Shown: positions 16,958 to 25,118 of the stretch, piece after piece | Layout of the letters: each line of letters opens with the position of its first letter | How positions within the stretch are numbered: the first letter of the stretch is position 1 | NCBI GenBank assembly: GCA_017465565.1 | Contig: JAFTWA010000019.1 | Coordinates: 1-64,000 of the forward strand | Reading direction: 5' to 3' | Length of the DNA: 64,000 nucleotides | From: Tyzzerella sp. | GTDB taxonomy: Bacteria; Bacillota; Clostridia; Lachnospirales; Lachnospiraceae | Made by a program: the position numbers and the translations under genes | The notes under the pieces: generated by a model | Told to the model about the DNA's origin: nothing | What the model saw: only the letters and a program-made list of their open reading frames with translations | The model's database searches: none

Positions 16958-18478
16958 ATGAAAACCAAAAGTAAATCATTGTGCCAAGAGTTTGGCGAAA
17001 AGATACGCACAGGCAGTGTGACCTTACGAAGACAGTTTGCATTGTATGTTGCATCTTCCATCGTTGCCTTTGCTATGCTGTTGTTACTGCTTCTTAGTGT
17101 ATTTGGCGTGCTTAATCCGATTAACGGCAGAATCAATGACTATCTCAGCGACCAGTTATTCAACCACACGGCACAGATGGAACATGATGTGGATAAATTG
17201 GCGGCTTATTCCGTCTCGTTTTCAAAACAAATGGAGACGCTAATTGAAGAATATCTGCGAGATAACCATATAACCTTTGACGATCTGACCAATGACATAG
17301 ATGCGCTCACTGCCTTGCAGACAAAGGCGTATTCCACCGTATATACAAATATTCAGGTAGCTTCCTGCAGCGGTGCTTTCTATATATTAGATACGACCGT
17401 GAATGATACACTTGATGTACCCAATTATAACGGCATTTATATTCGGTTTGCCAACCTCTATGCCGAGAGTACCGTCAACACCCAGGTTGCCTTATTCCGG
17501 GGTTCTGCTGAACTTGCCAGAGCAAACAATATCAACCTTTCAAGCACTTGGCAAAACGAAATGCTTACCGATGCCTTTGCAGACACAAGCATCTTTGCAA
17601 ACAAAGACTTTTTTCTCAGCGGTGTGGTGGATATACCAGATTCCTGGGAACGGGCAAGATACCTTTACACACCGATTTACAGTAAAAACAATCGTGTAAT
17701 CGGCATCTGTGGTTTTGAACTAAGTGATCTGTATCTTCAACTTTCCTACAATACCGCAGATACAGAAAGTGCACAAACCATATGCGCACTGCTTGACAAA
17801 ACTGATGCTGGATATACGGGACAATTTATCTCCAACCGTTCCGGCTATGTGCCACCGGAATGCGAAACAATTACCGCAAAGAAAAACGGTACATTTTATG
17901 AATATCGGTGCGGAGATAATACATACATTGGCAAAGAAAAGGAACTTGTAACTGGCGGCAATACTTTGACCGTTGCCATTATGTTTCCTAAACCGCAGTA
18001 TGACAGCATTATGCACACAGGACAACTGAAGAACATCGCTATATTCTTCATCATTGCCGTAGCGGCTTTTTGTAATTGTCTGTGGCTAAGTAAAAAGTAC
18101 ATCGCTCCTATCCGAAAGAGTATTGACGACCTCTTTGTTTTCCTTGCAGAGCAGGATCAAAAAAACGACGAAGTTCTTGCAGAAATGGAAAGAGAAAATT
18201 CGCGGTTGGCGTATTCCAGAAAAAACGAGGTCGACCCATACGATTACGAACAGTTCCTTACGGGACTGAAGACGCTGACTCACATGGAGCGGGTTGTCTT
18301 TAACCATTACCTTGACGGTAAAGGGGTAAAAGAAATTATGGAATTGGTCGGCGTGAAGGAATCAACCATCCGCTTCCACAATCGCAACATCTATTCCAAA
18401 CTGGGTGTAAACTCACTGAAGCAACTGCTTCTGTATGCTGCGATTATGAAACAAGAGGAAAATAGCGGAAATGACTAA
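16958..18478 (+). CDS. Membrane-embedded LuxR-type transcriptional regulator with extracellular sensor
   Basis: A 506-aa protein; the ATG at 16958 follows AAAGGAGG. The order is a cytoplasmic N-terminus, TM1 (about 27-50), an extracytoplasmic sensor of about 310 residues with Cache-like features (YTPIYSKNNRVIGICGFELS), TM2 (about 363-382, IAIFFIIAVAAFCNCLWLSK), a helical linker with EQDQKNDEVLAEMEREN, and a C-terminal LuxR HTH (about 445-500, GKGVKEIMELVGVKESTIRF). It joins sensing outside and DNA binding inside in one chain, without kinase or receiver. The tight spacing to the binding-protein gene suggests that lipoprotein delivers the signal. Confidence 0.82.
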   Translation: MKTKSKSLCQEFGEKIRTGSVTLRRQFALYVASSIVAFAMLLLLLLSVFGVLNPINGRINDYLSDQLFNHTAQMEHDVDKLAAYSVSFSKQMETLIEEYLRDNHITFDDLTNDIDALTALQTKAYSTVYTNIQVASCSGAFYILDTTVNDTLDVPNYNGIYIRFANLYAESTVNTQVALFRGSAELARANNINLSSTWQNEMLTDAFADTSIFANKDFFLSGVVDIPDSWERARYLYTPIYSKNNRVIGICGFELSDLYLQLSYNTADTESAQTICALLDKTDAGYTGQFISNRSGYVPPECETITAKKNGTFYEYRCGDNTYIGKEKELVTGGNTLTVAIMFPKPQYDSIMHTGQLKNIAIFFIIAVAAFCNCLWLSKKYIAPIRKSIDDLFVFLAEQDQKNDEVLAEMERENSRLAYSRKNEVDPYDYEQFLTGLKTLTHMERVVFNHYLDGKGVKEIMELVGVKESTIRFHNRNIYSKLGVNSLKQLLLYAAIMKQEENSGND

Positions 18479-18523
18479 ATAACATTATATTTGTTAAACA
18501 CATTTTTTATTTATAGAATAAGA

Positions 18524-18558
18524 AGAAGCAGCACAACTCATAGTCGTGCTGCTTTTCT
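18524..18558 (+). terminator. Terminator of the solute-binding protein/LuxR operon
   Basis: AGCAGCAC pairs with GTGCTGCT around an 11-nt loop, followed by TTTTCTCT, 46 bases after the LuxR gene stop. Confidence 0.8.
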
Positions 18559-18622
18559 CTATATAAAAAGACGGCTAAGTGCTAAACCTAACCGCCATAC
18601 ATTCATGAATTACAATCCATAT

Positions 18623-19204
18623 TTACTTATAAAGTCTTATGACCTGATACTGATAGTCTTCATCCGTTTCAATATAACCAACGGAAATACCTTTACCATT
18701 ATTAGCTGTTTTTTGATCCGCTGCTGATGCTTTTGCATCTGCTAATAACGTATCTATTTCCGCATCTGTAATTTCACTATTGTTTGCTTTAATTAAATGT
18801 TTTGCATACTCTAAAGAATCAGACGCATACTGGCTGGTTTTATCGACATATAAAGCCATATAGTCAACAATTTCCGTTGCCTTATCGTTACTAAATTCTT
18901 CCGGTACCACCACTAAATATACACCCTCAATTAACCCATACCAGTATGAATCTTCGCCTACTGTTAAATAGTCTTCGGATGCTGGATTTAAAGAACTGTT
19001 ATCTGCTACTTCCTTGTTAAATTTTGCCACAAGAACTTCAACCGTTTCTTCTTCTATCAGACCATATTTTTCGTAAGTTTCTTGCAAATCTTTTTCTGCC
19101 TCTTCCAGTTCATTTTTAGCATCCTCTACTGCTGAATTGCCACATCCTGTCAAGCCAAAACACATAATGCCTACTAATATGCATAATAATAAAATTCTTT
19201 TCAT
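18623..19204 (-). CDS. Hypothetical lipoprotein
   Basis: A 193-aa protein with a lipoprotein signal (MKRILLLCILVGIMCFGLTG then Cys at residue 21). A charged, probably coiled-coil segment follows (VEDAKNELEEAEKDLQETYE, about 25-44), and the rest is a small domain with no motif I recognise. It should be lipid-anchored on the outer face of the membrane. It faces the LuxR operon tail to tail and lies just downstream of the RelBE-type pair, with 37 bases between; it may be transcribed with them or alone. Function unknown. Confidence 0.75.
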   Translation of the reverse strand: MKRILLLCILVGIMCFGLTGCGNSAVEDAKNELEEAEKDLQETYEKYGLIEEETVEVLVAKFNKEVADNSSLNPASEDYLTVGEDSYWYGLIEGVYLVVVPEEFSNDKATEIVDYMALYVDKTSQYASDSLEYAKHLIKANNSEITDAEIDTLLADAKASAADQKTANNGKGISVGYIETDEDYQYQVIRLYK

Positions 19205-19241
19205 AATCCCTGTTCCTTTCTTATCTGAAATAGTAATTTAA

Positions 19242-19556
19242 TTAACGCATCTTATTCTCATAATCCTGCAAGTCATGGAAAATATTATCTATAAACACCA
19301 CATTATCGACAATGCGATACATCATAAAGTATCTGTGATTCAGGAAATTAATGCGACGGTATCCTAATTGATTGAGACGTGGATTATCGCAGAGCTTCAG
19401 GCTTCCTGCTACATACTTTAAACTCTCCTTTGTGACCACGAAATCATCTAATACATTTCTTGCAGCCTGCATGCTCTTTTTCTCAAACAGAAGATATTTG
19501 ATATAACGGTCCAAATCTTCTTCTGCATCAGCCGTAACTACAATCTTATAATCCAT
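19242..19556 (-). CDS. RelE/ParE-type toxin
   Basis: A 104-aa protein starting MDYKIVVTADAEEDLDRYIK. This opening, LNQLGYRRINFLNHRYFMMY in the middle and VVFIDNIFHDLQDYENKM at the end are typical of RelE/ParE superfamily toxins of type II systems, which either cut mRNA on the ribosome or poison gyrase. The start overlaps the last 11 bases of the antitoxin gene, as is usual for coupled toxin-antitoxin pairs. Which of the two activities it has cannot be decided by eye. Confidence 0.85.
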   Translation of the reverse strand: MDYKIVVTADAEEDLDRYIKYLLFEKKSMQAARNVLDDFVVTKESLKYVAGSLKLCDNPRLNQLGYRRINFLNHRYFMMYRIVDNVVFIDNIFHDLQDYENKMR

Positions 19557-19839
19557 ATTTTTCCCTCATTTCGCAGACCACTTCATCAGCATCTCTAAAC
19601 ATTCCCTGTGCTGCGTGTTCTCTCGATTTTTCTAATTTTTCTAATAATTCATGTTCTGTAAATGCTTCGTACGGATTAACTGCTGCTTTCTTAATCTCAA
19701 AAGGAAAGCCGTTTACTGCTAATGCTTGTGTTAAAAACATGCGGATTGCTGTTGTAGTATCTGTACCTAAATCTCTAAACAACTCTTCAGACTTCGTCTT
19801 AAGTTCATCATCTACTCTTACCTGAATTGTGCTTGCCAT
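19546..19839 (-). CDS. RelB/DinJ-type antitoxin
   Basis: A 97-aa protein starting MASTIQVRVDDELKTKSEEL. The N-terminal ribbon-helix-helix followed by LFRDLGTDTTTAIRMFLTQA is the RelB/DinJ signature; the C-terminal half, rich in Glu and Lys, should wrap the toxin. The ATG at 19839 is chosen over a GTG two codons earlier because TAGGAGGTAG is eight bases before it. It is the first gene of the pair and likely represses the shared promoter at 19871-19899 together with the toxin. Confidence 0.88.
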   Translation of the reverse strand: MASTIQVRVDDELKTKSEELFRDLGTDTTTAIRMFLTQALAVNGFPFEIKKAAVNPYEAFTEHELLEKLEKSREHAAQGMFRDADEVVCEMREKYGL

Positions 19840-19870
19840 ATTCACTACCTCCTATCATCTTCTTTACATA

Positions 19871-19899
19871 AGTATAACAAATAAAAAATGCTAAATCAA
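19871..19899 (-). promoter_or_regulatory. Promoter of the RelBE-type operon
   Basis: On the minus strand -35 TTGATT (19894-19899) and -10 TATACT (19871-19876) with a 17-nt spacer, about 30 bases before the antitoxin start. Confidence 0.6.
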
Positions 19900-19922
19900 T
19901 ACATTTGTAATGACTTAGCATT
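19887..19922. terminator. Hairpin upstream of the RelBE-type operon
   Basis: AATGCTAAATCA pairs with TGACTTAGCATT (one mismatch); the minus strand continues into TTTTTTATTTG and the plus strand into ATTATT. It overlaps the -35 of the antitoxin promoter, so it may be a terminator of upstream reading, an operator, or both. Confidence 0.5.
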
Positions 19923-19948
19923 ATTATTCTCTTTCTTATCTTGTTTAT

Positions 19949-20086
19949 TCACCGAATGTTATTACCGTAAATACCGTAAATGCTTTGCATACTTTCCATG
20001 ACACTCTTTGAGTACTCCAGCATATCCATGTAATAATAGCCTTCCGTATAATACATGTTCATTTCCATCAGCATAGAAAAGTCCAT
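19949..20086 (-). CDS. Possible small protein, 45 aa, or gene remnant
   Basis: A short frame starting MDFSMLMEMNMYYTEGYYYM and ending in SIYGIYGNNIR. It is rich in Met and Tyr and has only a weak GGGA before the ATG. The frame is open a further 24 codons upstream, but that part overlaps a terminator hairpin. I do not recognise it; it reads like protein rather than noise, possibly the tail of a decayed gene. Confidence 0.3.
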   Translation of the reverse strand: MDFSMLMEMNMYYTEGYYYMDMLEYSKSVMESMQSIYGIYGNNIR

Positions 20087-20134
20087 GGATTCCCAACCAT
20101 GGCAAGTACCAGCATCACGCTTAATAAAACACTC

Positions 20135-20162
20135 AAAATAGAGAACCCTTTCGGCTCTCTAT
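20135..20162 (-). terminator. Terminator of the XRE/DUF5710-like/small membrane protein operon
   Basis: On the minus strand TAGAGAGCC, a GAAA tetraloop and GGGTTCTCTA form a stem followed by TTTTG, about 50 bases after the stop at 20212. Confidence 0.7.
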
Positions 20163-20211
20163 CCTGCTGAATACTATGCGTTATATGTTACTGTGACTTT
20201 TATTCGTATAC

Positions 20212-20436
20212 TTAAACTTCTCCCTGTTTTACTTTCTTACGTAAAATAAGCCCAGTTGTAATAAGGAAAATTGCTGGCAACAAAAATTCAATCACACGGA
20301 AGATAATATAGTAGTAAAACGGCAATGCATACATTTTATATTTCCATGCATCTACACTCAGTTTAATAATGAATCCTGCTGCCATTCCGAAACCGACAAT
20401 CAGCAAAAAACGATAAATCCATACTTTTCCTCTCAT
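20212..20436 (-). CDS. Small two-helix membrane protein, unknown function
   Basis: A 74-aa protein starting MRGKVWIYRFLLIVGFGMAA with two membrane helices (about 7-25 and 45-64) and a basic tail RKKVKQGEV. AAAGGACGACAAC precedes the start. It is the last gene of a group with the DUF5710-like and XRE genes upstream (28-base gap). No family was recognised. Confidence 0.6.
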   Translation of the reverse strand: MRGKVWIYRFLLIVGFGMAAGFIIKLSVDAWKYKMYALPFYYYIIFRVIEFLLPAIFLITTGLILRKKVKQGEV

Positions 20437-20464
20437 GTTGTCGTCCTTTCTTTACAGAATAATC

Positions 20465-20770
20465 TTATTTGCAATCGCTTCCATCGTCAATTGCATTCTG
20501 GCCGTTTATCTCGCCAATCTTTTCTTTTAACAACTGCATTGCTTTCTCTGATGTTGCTTCATTCACTCCATATAGTCGTACTAATGCATATAAATTCGCA
20601 TTGAGCGAACCAGTAAACCAAAGTTTCTTCTTCGGGTCAAACCCACAATGCGAATATTTTGCAAAATCCCTTGCCATATATGGCACATTGAAGTAAATGC
20701 GCTCGTCCTCCGATAACGGTGGCAATGGATCATCAATTTTCTTTGCAATGTATTTTTTGTTATATCTCAT
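20465..20770 (-). CDS. DUF5710-like domain protein
   Basis: A 101-aa soluble protein. The central block IYFNVPYMARDFAKYSHCGF then DPKKKLWFTG resembles the DUF5710 motif (a short fold found in proteins linked to DNA primases and mobile elements, with the pattern YLNVPF...A...GA-x-WD...KKWY). The start overlaps the XRE gene stop by 4 bases (ATGA), so the two are translationally coupled. The exact role is unknown. Confidence 0.6.
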   Translation of the reverse strand: MRYNKKYIAKKIDDPLPPLSEDERIYFNVPYMARDFAKYSHCGFDPKKKLWFTGSLNANLYALVRLYGVNEATSEKAMQLLKEKIGEINGQNAIDDGSDCK

Positions 20771-21309
20771 TTTTCATCCTCTGTTCTTTTTATCTGTTTT
20801 ATAATTCCATACGAAGCCAACGATATTCCTGCTATTAAAGTGATAACAAGTACAGCAAAAAACCAAAACGACTTTGTACCTAAAAGAAACCCCATTAATC
20901 CTTCAAAATACATGCTACCTATCGTTGCTCCCCATGGGTGCATAGCAGAACATATCCCAAAGGCAATAATCCCTCCAAACGATATAATAATACTGATAAT
21001 TCCCAGTAAAAAGCACCATTTGTAGGCTACTTTATCACTTGATGTATTAGCAGTCCGTATGATGTTTCCTGAAGATAATGTTTCAGTTTTTAATGCACTA
21101 TTTTCTTTTTCATTTTCACCTTTGATTAAATAATCTGTTGATACATTGAAAAATTCACTCAGCTTCGCAATATAATTCATATCCGGTGTGGATTGATTTA
21201 ACTCCCACTTTGATATGGTTTGTCTTGCAATGTTAAGTGATTCCGCTAACTGTTCTTGGGATAGTCCCTTTGCCTTACGAAGGCTTGTAAGTGTCTCTCC
21301 AAAAGCCAT
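20767..21309 (-). CDS. XRE-family regulator with membrane-spanning C-terminus
   Basis: A 180-aa protein. Residues 5-60 are an XRE helix-turn-helix (LTSLRKAKGLSQEQLAESLN... RQTISKWELNQSTPDMNYIA). After a linker there are two to three membrane helices (about 95-120, 140-170) and a charged end. Membrane-tethered XRE regulators of this kind are frequent in Clostridia and typically control the adjacent small genes. AAAAGGAGG precedes the ATG. It is the first gene of a three-gene group. Confidence 0.85.
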   Translation of the reverse strand: MAFGETLTSLRKAKGLSQEQLAESLNIARQTISKWELNQSTPDMNYIAKLSEFFNVSTDYLIKGENEKENSALKTETLSSGNIIRTANTSSDKVAYKWCFLLGIISIIISFGGIIAFGICSAMHPWGATIGSMYFEGLMGFLLGTKSFWFFAVLVITLIAGISLASYGIIKQIKRTEDEK

Positions 21310-21477
21310 ATCTCATACCTCCTTTTCATCTGCTTATAGAATAGCATAGATGACCGTTGCATTCTTCCATCATACAAAGGAACTTCCGCAACAGAACGTT
21401 GCAAAGTCTCTTGCCTAATCTCTTTTGCTTTGGAATGGAACACATTTTTTCATACAGACACCACCTAATCTCGATTG

Positions 21478-21765
21478 TCACTGCGCCAGATTCCCTTGAT
21501 ATTTATTATAATATTTTTCAAAACGCCATTTATTAAAGATAATAATAGTGTATTGCGCTCCTGTTTTCATGTGAAATGTCGCAACCGGAAAGATTATCCT
21601 CTTCCATGTGATGCCTTCTATCTCGCTCAAAGGTAATTCAAGATTTTTATATTGTTCGTTCACTGTAAGTTTCTGTGTTTTATAGGTAACTGAATTACGA
21701 TCAAGATACAACCCACCGCCTAAAATTCCATTGTGACACAGGCTGCACATAAATACTTTTCTCAC
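21478..21765 (-). CDS. Hypothetical protein, possible PH-like fold
   Basis: A 95-aa protein with a GTG start at 21765 set by GGAGG seven bases upstream; the frame is open further but without a ribosome binding site. The sequence (NGILGGGLYLDRNSVTYKTQ, then LPLSEIEGITWKR and FHMKTGAQYTIIIFNKWRFE) alternates beta strands in the manner of GRAM/PH-like domains that detect membranes or proteins. This is a pattern impression only. It follows the DUF4317 gene by 53 bases. Confidence 0.6.
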   Translation of the reverse strand: MRKVFMCSLCHNGILGGGLYLDRNSVTYKTQKLTVNEQYKNLELPLSEIEGITWKRIIFPVATFHMKTGAQYTIIIFNKWRFEKYYNKYQGNLAQ

Positions 21766-21818
21766 GTTATATCCTCCGTCAATCATTTTTATCATTCTTT
21801 CTGCATGTGAAAACCTCG

Positions 21819-22445
21819 TCAAACTCTTCCTGTAATTTTATATAACAGACCTTCTTCTGGTGCATCCGGATTTGCATGATAAATGTCGATTCGGTTCTGA
21901 GCTGGACTCCTATCTGAAAAGGCAGGATATAGAAAACCAAATACCGGCTCTGCAGGCTGGTACTCATCTTCCATCGGGCTGATTGTACAGATTATAAAAT
22001 CGTATACTTCTTCTGACTCCCACATGCTTTCTCCGTCTTTTGCTTTTACCGGAATATCATACACACCATGAAATACATAAACCGCAAATCTATGATCCAC
22101 CGGATAGGCATCCGCCATCTGTTCGTACAGTATCTCCATGAGAGCATCGTTTTTAAGTCCACACTGCTGCACTGCCTGCAGAAGCATCCATACGCTGTCC
22201 TTCCCCTGCACTCTTTCTGCAAAAGTATATTCTTTTAACTGTTCATTTGTTTTGGAAAACGGAATGGTTTTCGCCAGTTTTAAGTTTCTTGTCTTTTCGG
22301 CACCCGGAAGCTTTCCGAAATGAATATTAAACGTATCCTCGATTTCTCCCGTGTCACTGATATAGGCACCTGCAATCCTGTCAAAACAGGTTCTTGACGG
22401 TGTCATTCGTCTTGTCAGTTCCAGCATATCTTCTCTATTAATCAT
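21819..22445 (-). CDS. DUF4317 family protein, shortened
   Basis: A 208-aa protein starting MINREDMLELTRRMTPSRTC, with the DUF4317 landmarks RIAGAYISDTGEIEDTFNIH, HRFAVYVFHGVYDIPVK and FGFLYPAFSDRS followed by IDIYHANP. Family members are usually about 370-450 aa; here the frame stops shortly after the PAFSDRS motif, so the C-terminal half is absent. Either this is a short family form or a truncated gene. The function of the family is not known; it is common in Lachnospiraceae. Confidence 0.75.
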   Translation of the reverse strand: MINREDMLELTRRMTPSRTCFDRIAGAYISDTGEIEDTFNIHFGKLPGAEKTRNLKLAKTIPFSKTNEQLKEYTFAERVQGKDSVWMLLQAVQQCGLKNDALMEILYEQMADAYPVDHRFAVYVFHGVYDIPVKAKDGESMWESEEVYDFIICTISPMEDEYQPAEPVFGFLYPAFSDRSPAQNRIDIYHANPDAPEEGLLYKITGRV

Positions 22446-22627
22446 TGACCTTCTCCATCATTTTCTTTATATCTACCTATATTTTAATATTTTATATATA
22501 GATACACAACAATTTTCTGAATATTTAACTTCCTGTGACTGTCATATTTAATTTTGACAGTTTCGGGGTGCCTCTTTACTGCACGTGCCGTTGGAGTGAT
22601 CTGTAGAAAATTCGGAGCGAACGGTAT
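22446..22627. other. Intergenic, AT-rich; one short inverted repeat
   Basis: No coding frame was recognised. ACTGTCA and TGACAGT (about 22537-22562) form an inverted repeat with a 10-nt AT-rich centre that might be an operator or weak hairpin. Confidence 0.4.
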
Positions 22628-22656
22628 TTGACCTGCATCTTGTATAACTTTATAAT
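22628..22656 (+). promoter_or_regulatory. Strong plus-strand promoter
   Basis: -35 TTGACC (22628-22633), 17-nt spacer, -10 TATAAT (22651-22656). Only a few bases separate the -10 from an AAGGAG ribosome binding site, so the transcript would have a very short leader. Confidence 0.6.
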
Positions 22657-22691
22657 AGAAGGAGAATTTTGTATGAAGAGCGGAAAGCCAA

Positions 22692-22847
22692 ATGCCAATA
22701 CCTTTTGAACAATTATCCTTACAGCAATTGCTTCATCATAAACTTGCATATGACCGTATTAACGAAGCTGGCAAGAAACTGCTGCCAAACTGGGATACTA
22801 GATACAAAGACGAGCAAGTTTATCCGCTTAATGAAACGCTACAATAA
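22692..22847 (+). CDS. Short ORF of 51 aa, unrecognised, possibly a remnant
   Basis: Reads MPIPFEQLSLQQLLHHKLAY, then DRINEAGKKLLPNWDTRYKD and EQVYPLNETLQ. It lies behind the promoter at 22628-22656, but the best ribosome binding site (AAGGAG, 22660-22665) serves an upstream ATG in another frame that stops after 11 codons. The sequence looks like real protein whose start has been frameshifted. I do not recognise the family. Confidence 0.35.
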   Translation: MPIPFEQLSLQQLLHHKLAYDRINEAGKKLLPNWDTRYKDEQVYPLNETLQ

Positions 22848-23043
22848 ACTTTTCGTAAGATATTCTTTATAAAATCTAGAAAACTTTCCTTTTCTAGACA
22901 TAGTTTTATCACAGTTGTTGTATATAATAAAATCATGAAATGAAGACAGCGGCTGGACTTAAGTATTTATTTACGGCTGTTGGACTTCGCCTAACAACAA
23001 CGAGTATATCGATTACATAAATAATTCCTCTTCTCTCATATGT

Positions 23044-23073
23044 AAAGGCTGGCGAATCTTACGCCAGCCTTTA
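23044..23073. terminator. Terminator after the ABC exporter operon
   Basis: AAAGGCTGGCG and CGCCAGCCTTT form an 11-bp perfect stem with a 7-nt loop; both ends are T-rich, stronger on the plus strand (TTTATTA). Confidence 0.75.
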
Positions 23074-23156
23074 TTACATGCACTGTACTTAAAAACTATA
23101 GCTTATTTACGTGCTGCTAGTTGTATTGTACCGTTTCTATATCTCATGGTTTCGCT

Positions 23157-23807
23157 TTAAAATTCTTTCTTCTTCATAATTTTACAAGAAATCAAGTATG
23201 ACACACTGAGAATTACCAAAACAATCATCACAAGAATGCCCATGACAACCATTGGTTTGATTTCTCTAATTCCCCAGTACAGTTTCGTCAAATCCACTTT
23301 TCCTACTACCTTGCTTATAGAAAATCCGCTTGCAACAATAACTGCAATTACAATAATCATCGCAATTCGTCCTTTCTCTGGCCCAAATTTCAAATTTACA
23401 GGTAACATAATAGATAAGAAAACCATGGAACCAAGGGCATACCCTATTATAAATGCGAAGTCTGATGTTGTAAGTACATAACCATCCTTTATCAAACTGA
23501 CTCCTACCATCAAGATAAGAGAAAAAGTAGCTCCAGTCGCTATACTCAACAAAGAAAACACATATTTCTCCATGACATACAGTTTTCTGCTGATTGGTAG
23601 TGTAAATAAAAATGCATAGCCATTATCATGAGTATCATAACTAAGTGTTGTAATACCAAATGTTACAAATAATATATTTGCATATACAACTGCAAATGTT
23701 GTATTATTTCCTACCATCAGCATAAACAAGGCAATGGCCATAATAATTACGGCAGAACGTCCCTGTGTTTTCAGAATCGAAAGATCTTTTAATAACAATC
23801 CTTTCAT
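23157..23807 (-). CDS. ABC-2 type transporter permease
   Basis: A 216-aa membrane protein starting MKGLLLKDLSILKTQGRSAV, the standard opening of the ABC2_membrane_5 group, with about six helices. The Asp-rich YDTHDNGYAFLFTLPISRKLYVMEKY loop after helix 3 is typical of this group. Its ATG overlaps the stop of the ATPase gene by 4 bases. It forms the membrane part of a small exporter regulated by the GntR protein two genes upstream; in related clusters the cargo is an antimicrobial peptide or is unknown. Confidence 0.85.
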   Translation of the reverse strand: MKGLLLKDLSILKTQGRSAVIIMAIALFMLMVGNNTTFAVVYANILFVTFGITTLSYDTHDNGYAFLFTLPISRKLYVMEKYVFSLLSIATGATFSLILMVGVSLIKDGYVLTTSDFAFIIGYALGSMVFLSIMLPVNLKFGPEKGRIAMIIVIAVIVASGFSISKVVGKVDLTKLYWGIREIKPMVVMGILVMIVLVILSVSYLISCKIMKKKEF

Positions 23808-24652
23808 GCCCTTTCCCCCTTTACCATGATTAAAATCATTTCATCAATGTTTCCTTTTTCAATAATTATATCTGGATAATTCTCCATATAATATTGTCTT
23901 TCATTTGTTAAACAGCGATATCCAAACGCTTCCTTCTTTACCTTCAGAAGATATTTCTTATCTAGTGTCTGATACTGCTCCATAGTTGGTTTCATAATTC
24001 CGTATTCACTGAGAAGCACATCTGTTTCTTCATGCATAATAATCTTTCCATCATGAATCATATAAAAATCATCGCAAAGGTTTTCCAAATCACTGGAAAT
24101 ATGGGAACTGATTAAAATAGAACGCTCTCCCTTTGACATATAATCCTGTAGCATTTCTAAAAAATCATCTCTCACGATGACGTCAAGACCAGCCGTTGGT
24201 TCATCCAATACAAGCAACTTGGCTTCATGCGTAATAGCCACAAGCAATTTCAATTTTGTTTTCATTCCGGTTGAAAAATCTTTGATTTTTTTATTCAAAG
24301 GAATACGATACTTTTCGCAACCTTTTAGAAACGCGTCTTTATCAAATTTCTTATATAACGCAGATAAAACCGGAAGGATGTCTTTTACTGTTACATAGCC
24401 ACTGAATCCCGAATCAGATAGCACAACTCCTATATTGGCTTTATCGTCTCTTGTAAGCTCCGAAGCCAGCTTCCCAAATACTTCGATTTCTCCACCATCC
24501 GCATGTATCAAGTCTAAAATCAACTTGAATGTTGTACTTTTCCCTGCACCATTCTCACCAATTAAGCCGGTGATTTGCCCTGGTCTTACTTCCAGAGAAC
24601 AGTTCAAATCAAACTGTTTGTAATGTTTTTCAGCATTTACTAATTTTATCAT
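23804..24652 (-). CDS. ABC transporter ATP-binding protein
   Basis: A 282-aa ATPase. Walker A GENGAGKST (about 33-41), signature FSTGMKTKLKL (about 128-138), Walker B LLVLDEPTAGLD (about 149-160) and the switch His in ISSHI are all present. The C-terminal 80 residues form the extra domain common to ABC exporters that pair with GntR/YtrA regulators. It energises the permease encoded next. Confidence 0.92.
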   Translation of the reverse strand: MIKLVNAEKHYKQFDLNCSLEVRPGQITGLIGENGAGKSTTFKLILDLIHADGGEIEVFGKLASELTRDDKANIGVVLSDSGFSGYVTVKDILPVLSALYKKFDKDAFLKGCEKYRIPLNKKIKDFSTGMKTKLKLLVAITHEAKLLVLDEPTAGLDVIVRDDFLEMLQDYMSKGERSILISSHISSDLENLCDDFYMIHDGKIIMHEETDVLLSEYGIMKPTMEQYQTLDKKYLLKVKKEAFGYRCLTNERQYYMENYPDIIIEKGNIDEMILIMVKGERA

Positions 24653-24656
24653 TCTA

Positions 24657-25028
24657 TCACTCCTCCAACATAAGTTTAAACAATTCGGTAAGTTCTTTGT
24701 TATTCATTCCGCAGCTCCGTCCTTTACGAATTGCCATTTCCATATCATTTTCGACTTCTTTTCTCTTTTCTTCTAACATTAGTTCTTGGTTGGCACATGA
24801 AACAAAACTTCCCTTTCCATGTACCGTCACAATAAAGCCATGCTCTTCTAATGTGTCATATGCCTTTTTTACTGTTAATGCACTGATTCGCAAATCTTTT
24901 GCCAAAGAACGAACGGAAGGAAGAATTTGCTCTTCTTTTAAATCTCCCTTCATAATCGCTGCCTTTATCTGATTCACAATTTGCTCATAAATCGGCTGCA
25001 TGGATGAATTATTGATAATTATATGCAT
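24657..25028 (-). CDS. GntR family regulator (YtrA type)
   Basis: A 123-aa protein starting MHIIINNSSMQPIYEQIVNQ. The GntR winged helix (about 12-78) contains EEQILPSVRSLAKDLRISAL and TVKKAYDTLEEHGFIVTVHG; the short C-terminal helical tail of about 45 residues is the YtrA-type dimerisation part. The ATG at 25028 is set by GGGGTG upstream. It is the first gene of the exporter operon and likely represses it through the inverted repeat at 25054-25069 until an inducer such as a wall-active antibiotic is present. Confidence 0.9.
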   Translation of the reverse strand: MHIIINNSSMQPIYEQIVNQIKAAIMKGDLKEEQILPSVRSLAKDLRISALTVKKAYDTLEEHGFIVTVHGKGSFVSCANQELMLEEKRKEVENDMEMAIRKGRSCGMNNKELTELFKLMLEE

Positions 25029-25052
25029 AGTTGTCACCCCTTCTTAGTAAAC

Positions 25053-25081
25053 AGTATATAACAGTATACAACTCTAGTCAA
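25053..25081 (-). promoter_or_regulatory. Promoter and GntR operator of the exporter operon
   Basis: Minus-strand -35 TTGACT (25076-25081), 17-nt spacer, -10 TATACT (25053-25058). An inverted repeat GTATA-N6-TATAC (25054-25069) overlaps the -10, a good place for repression by the GntR protein. Confidence 0.65.
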
Positions 25082-25118
25082 TACAATGGAATAATTTTTT
25101 TATATTTTATAAATTCTA

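Noticed and set aside
21246..21443. 65-codon minus-strand frame upstream of the XRE gene
   Set aside because: It overlaps the XRE gene start, has no ribosome binding site and no family resemblance.
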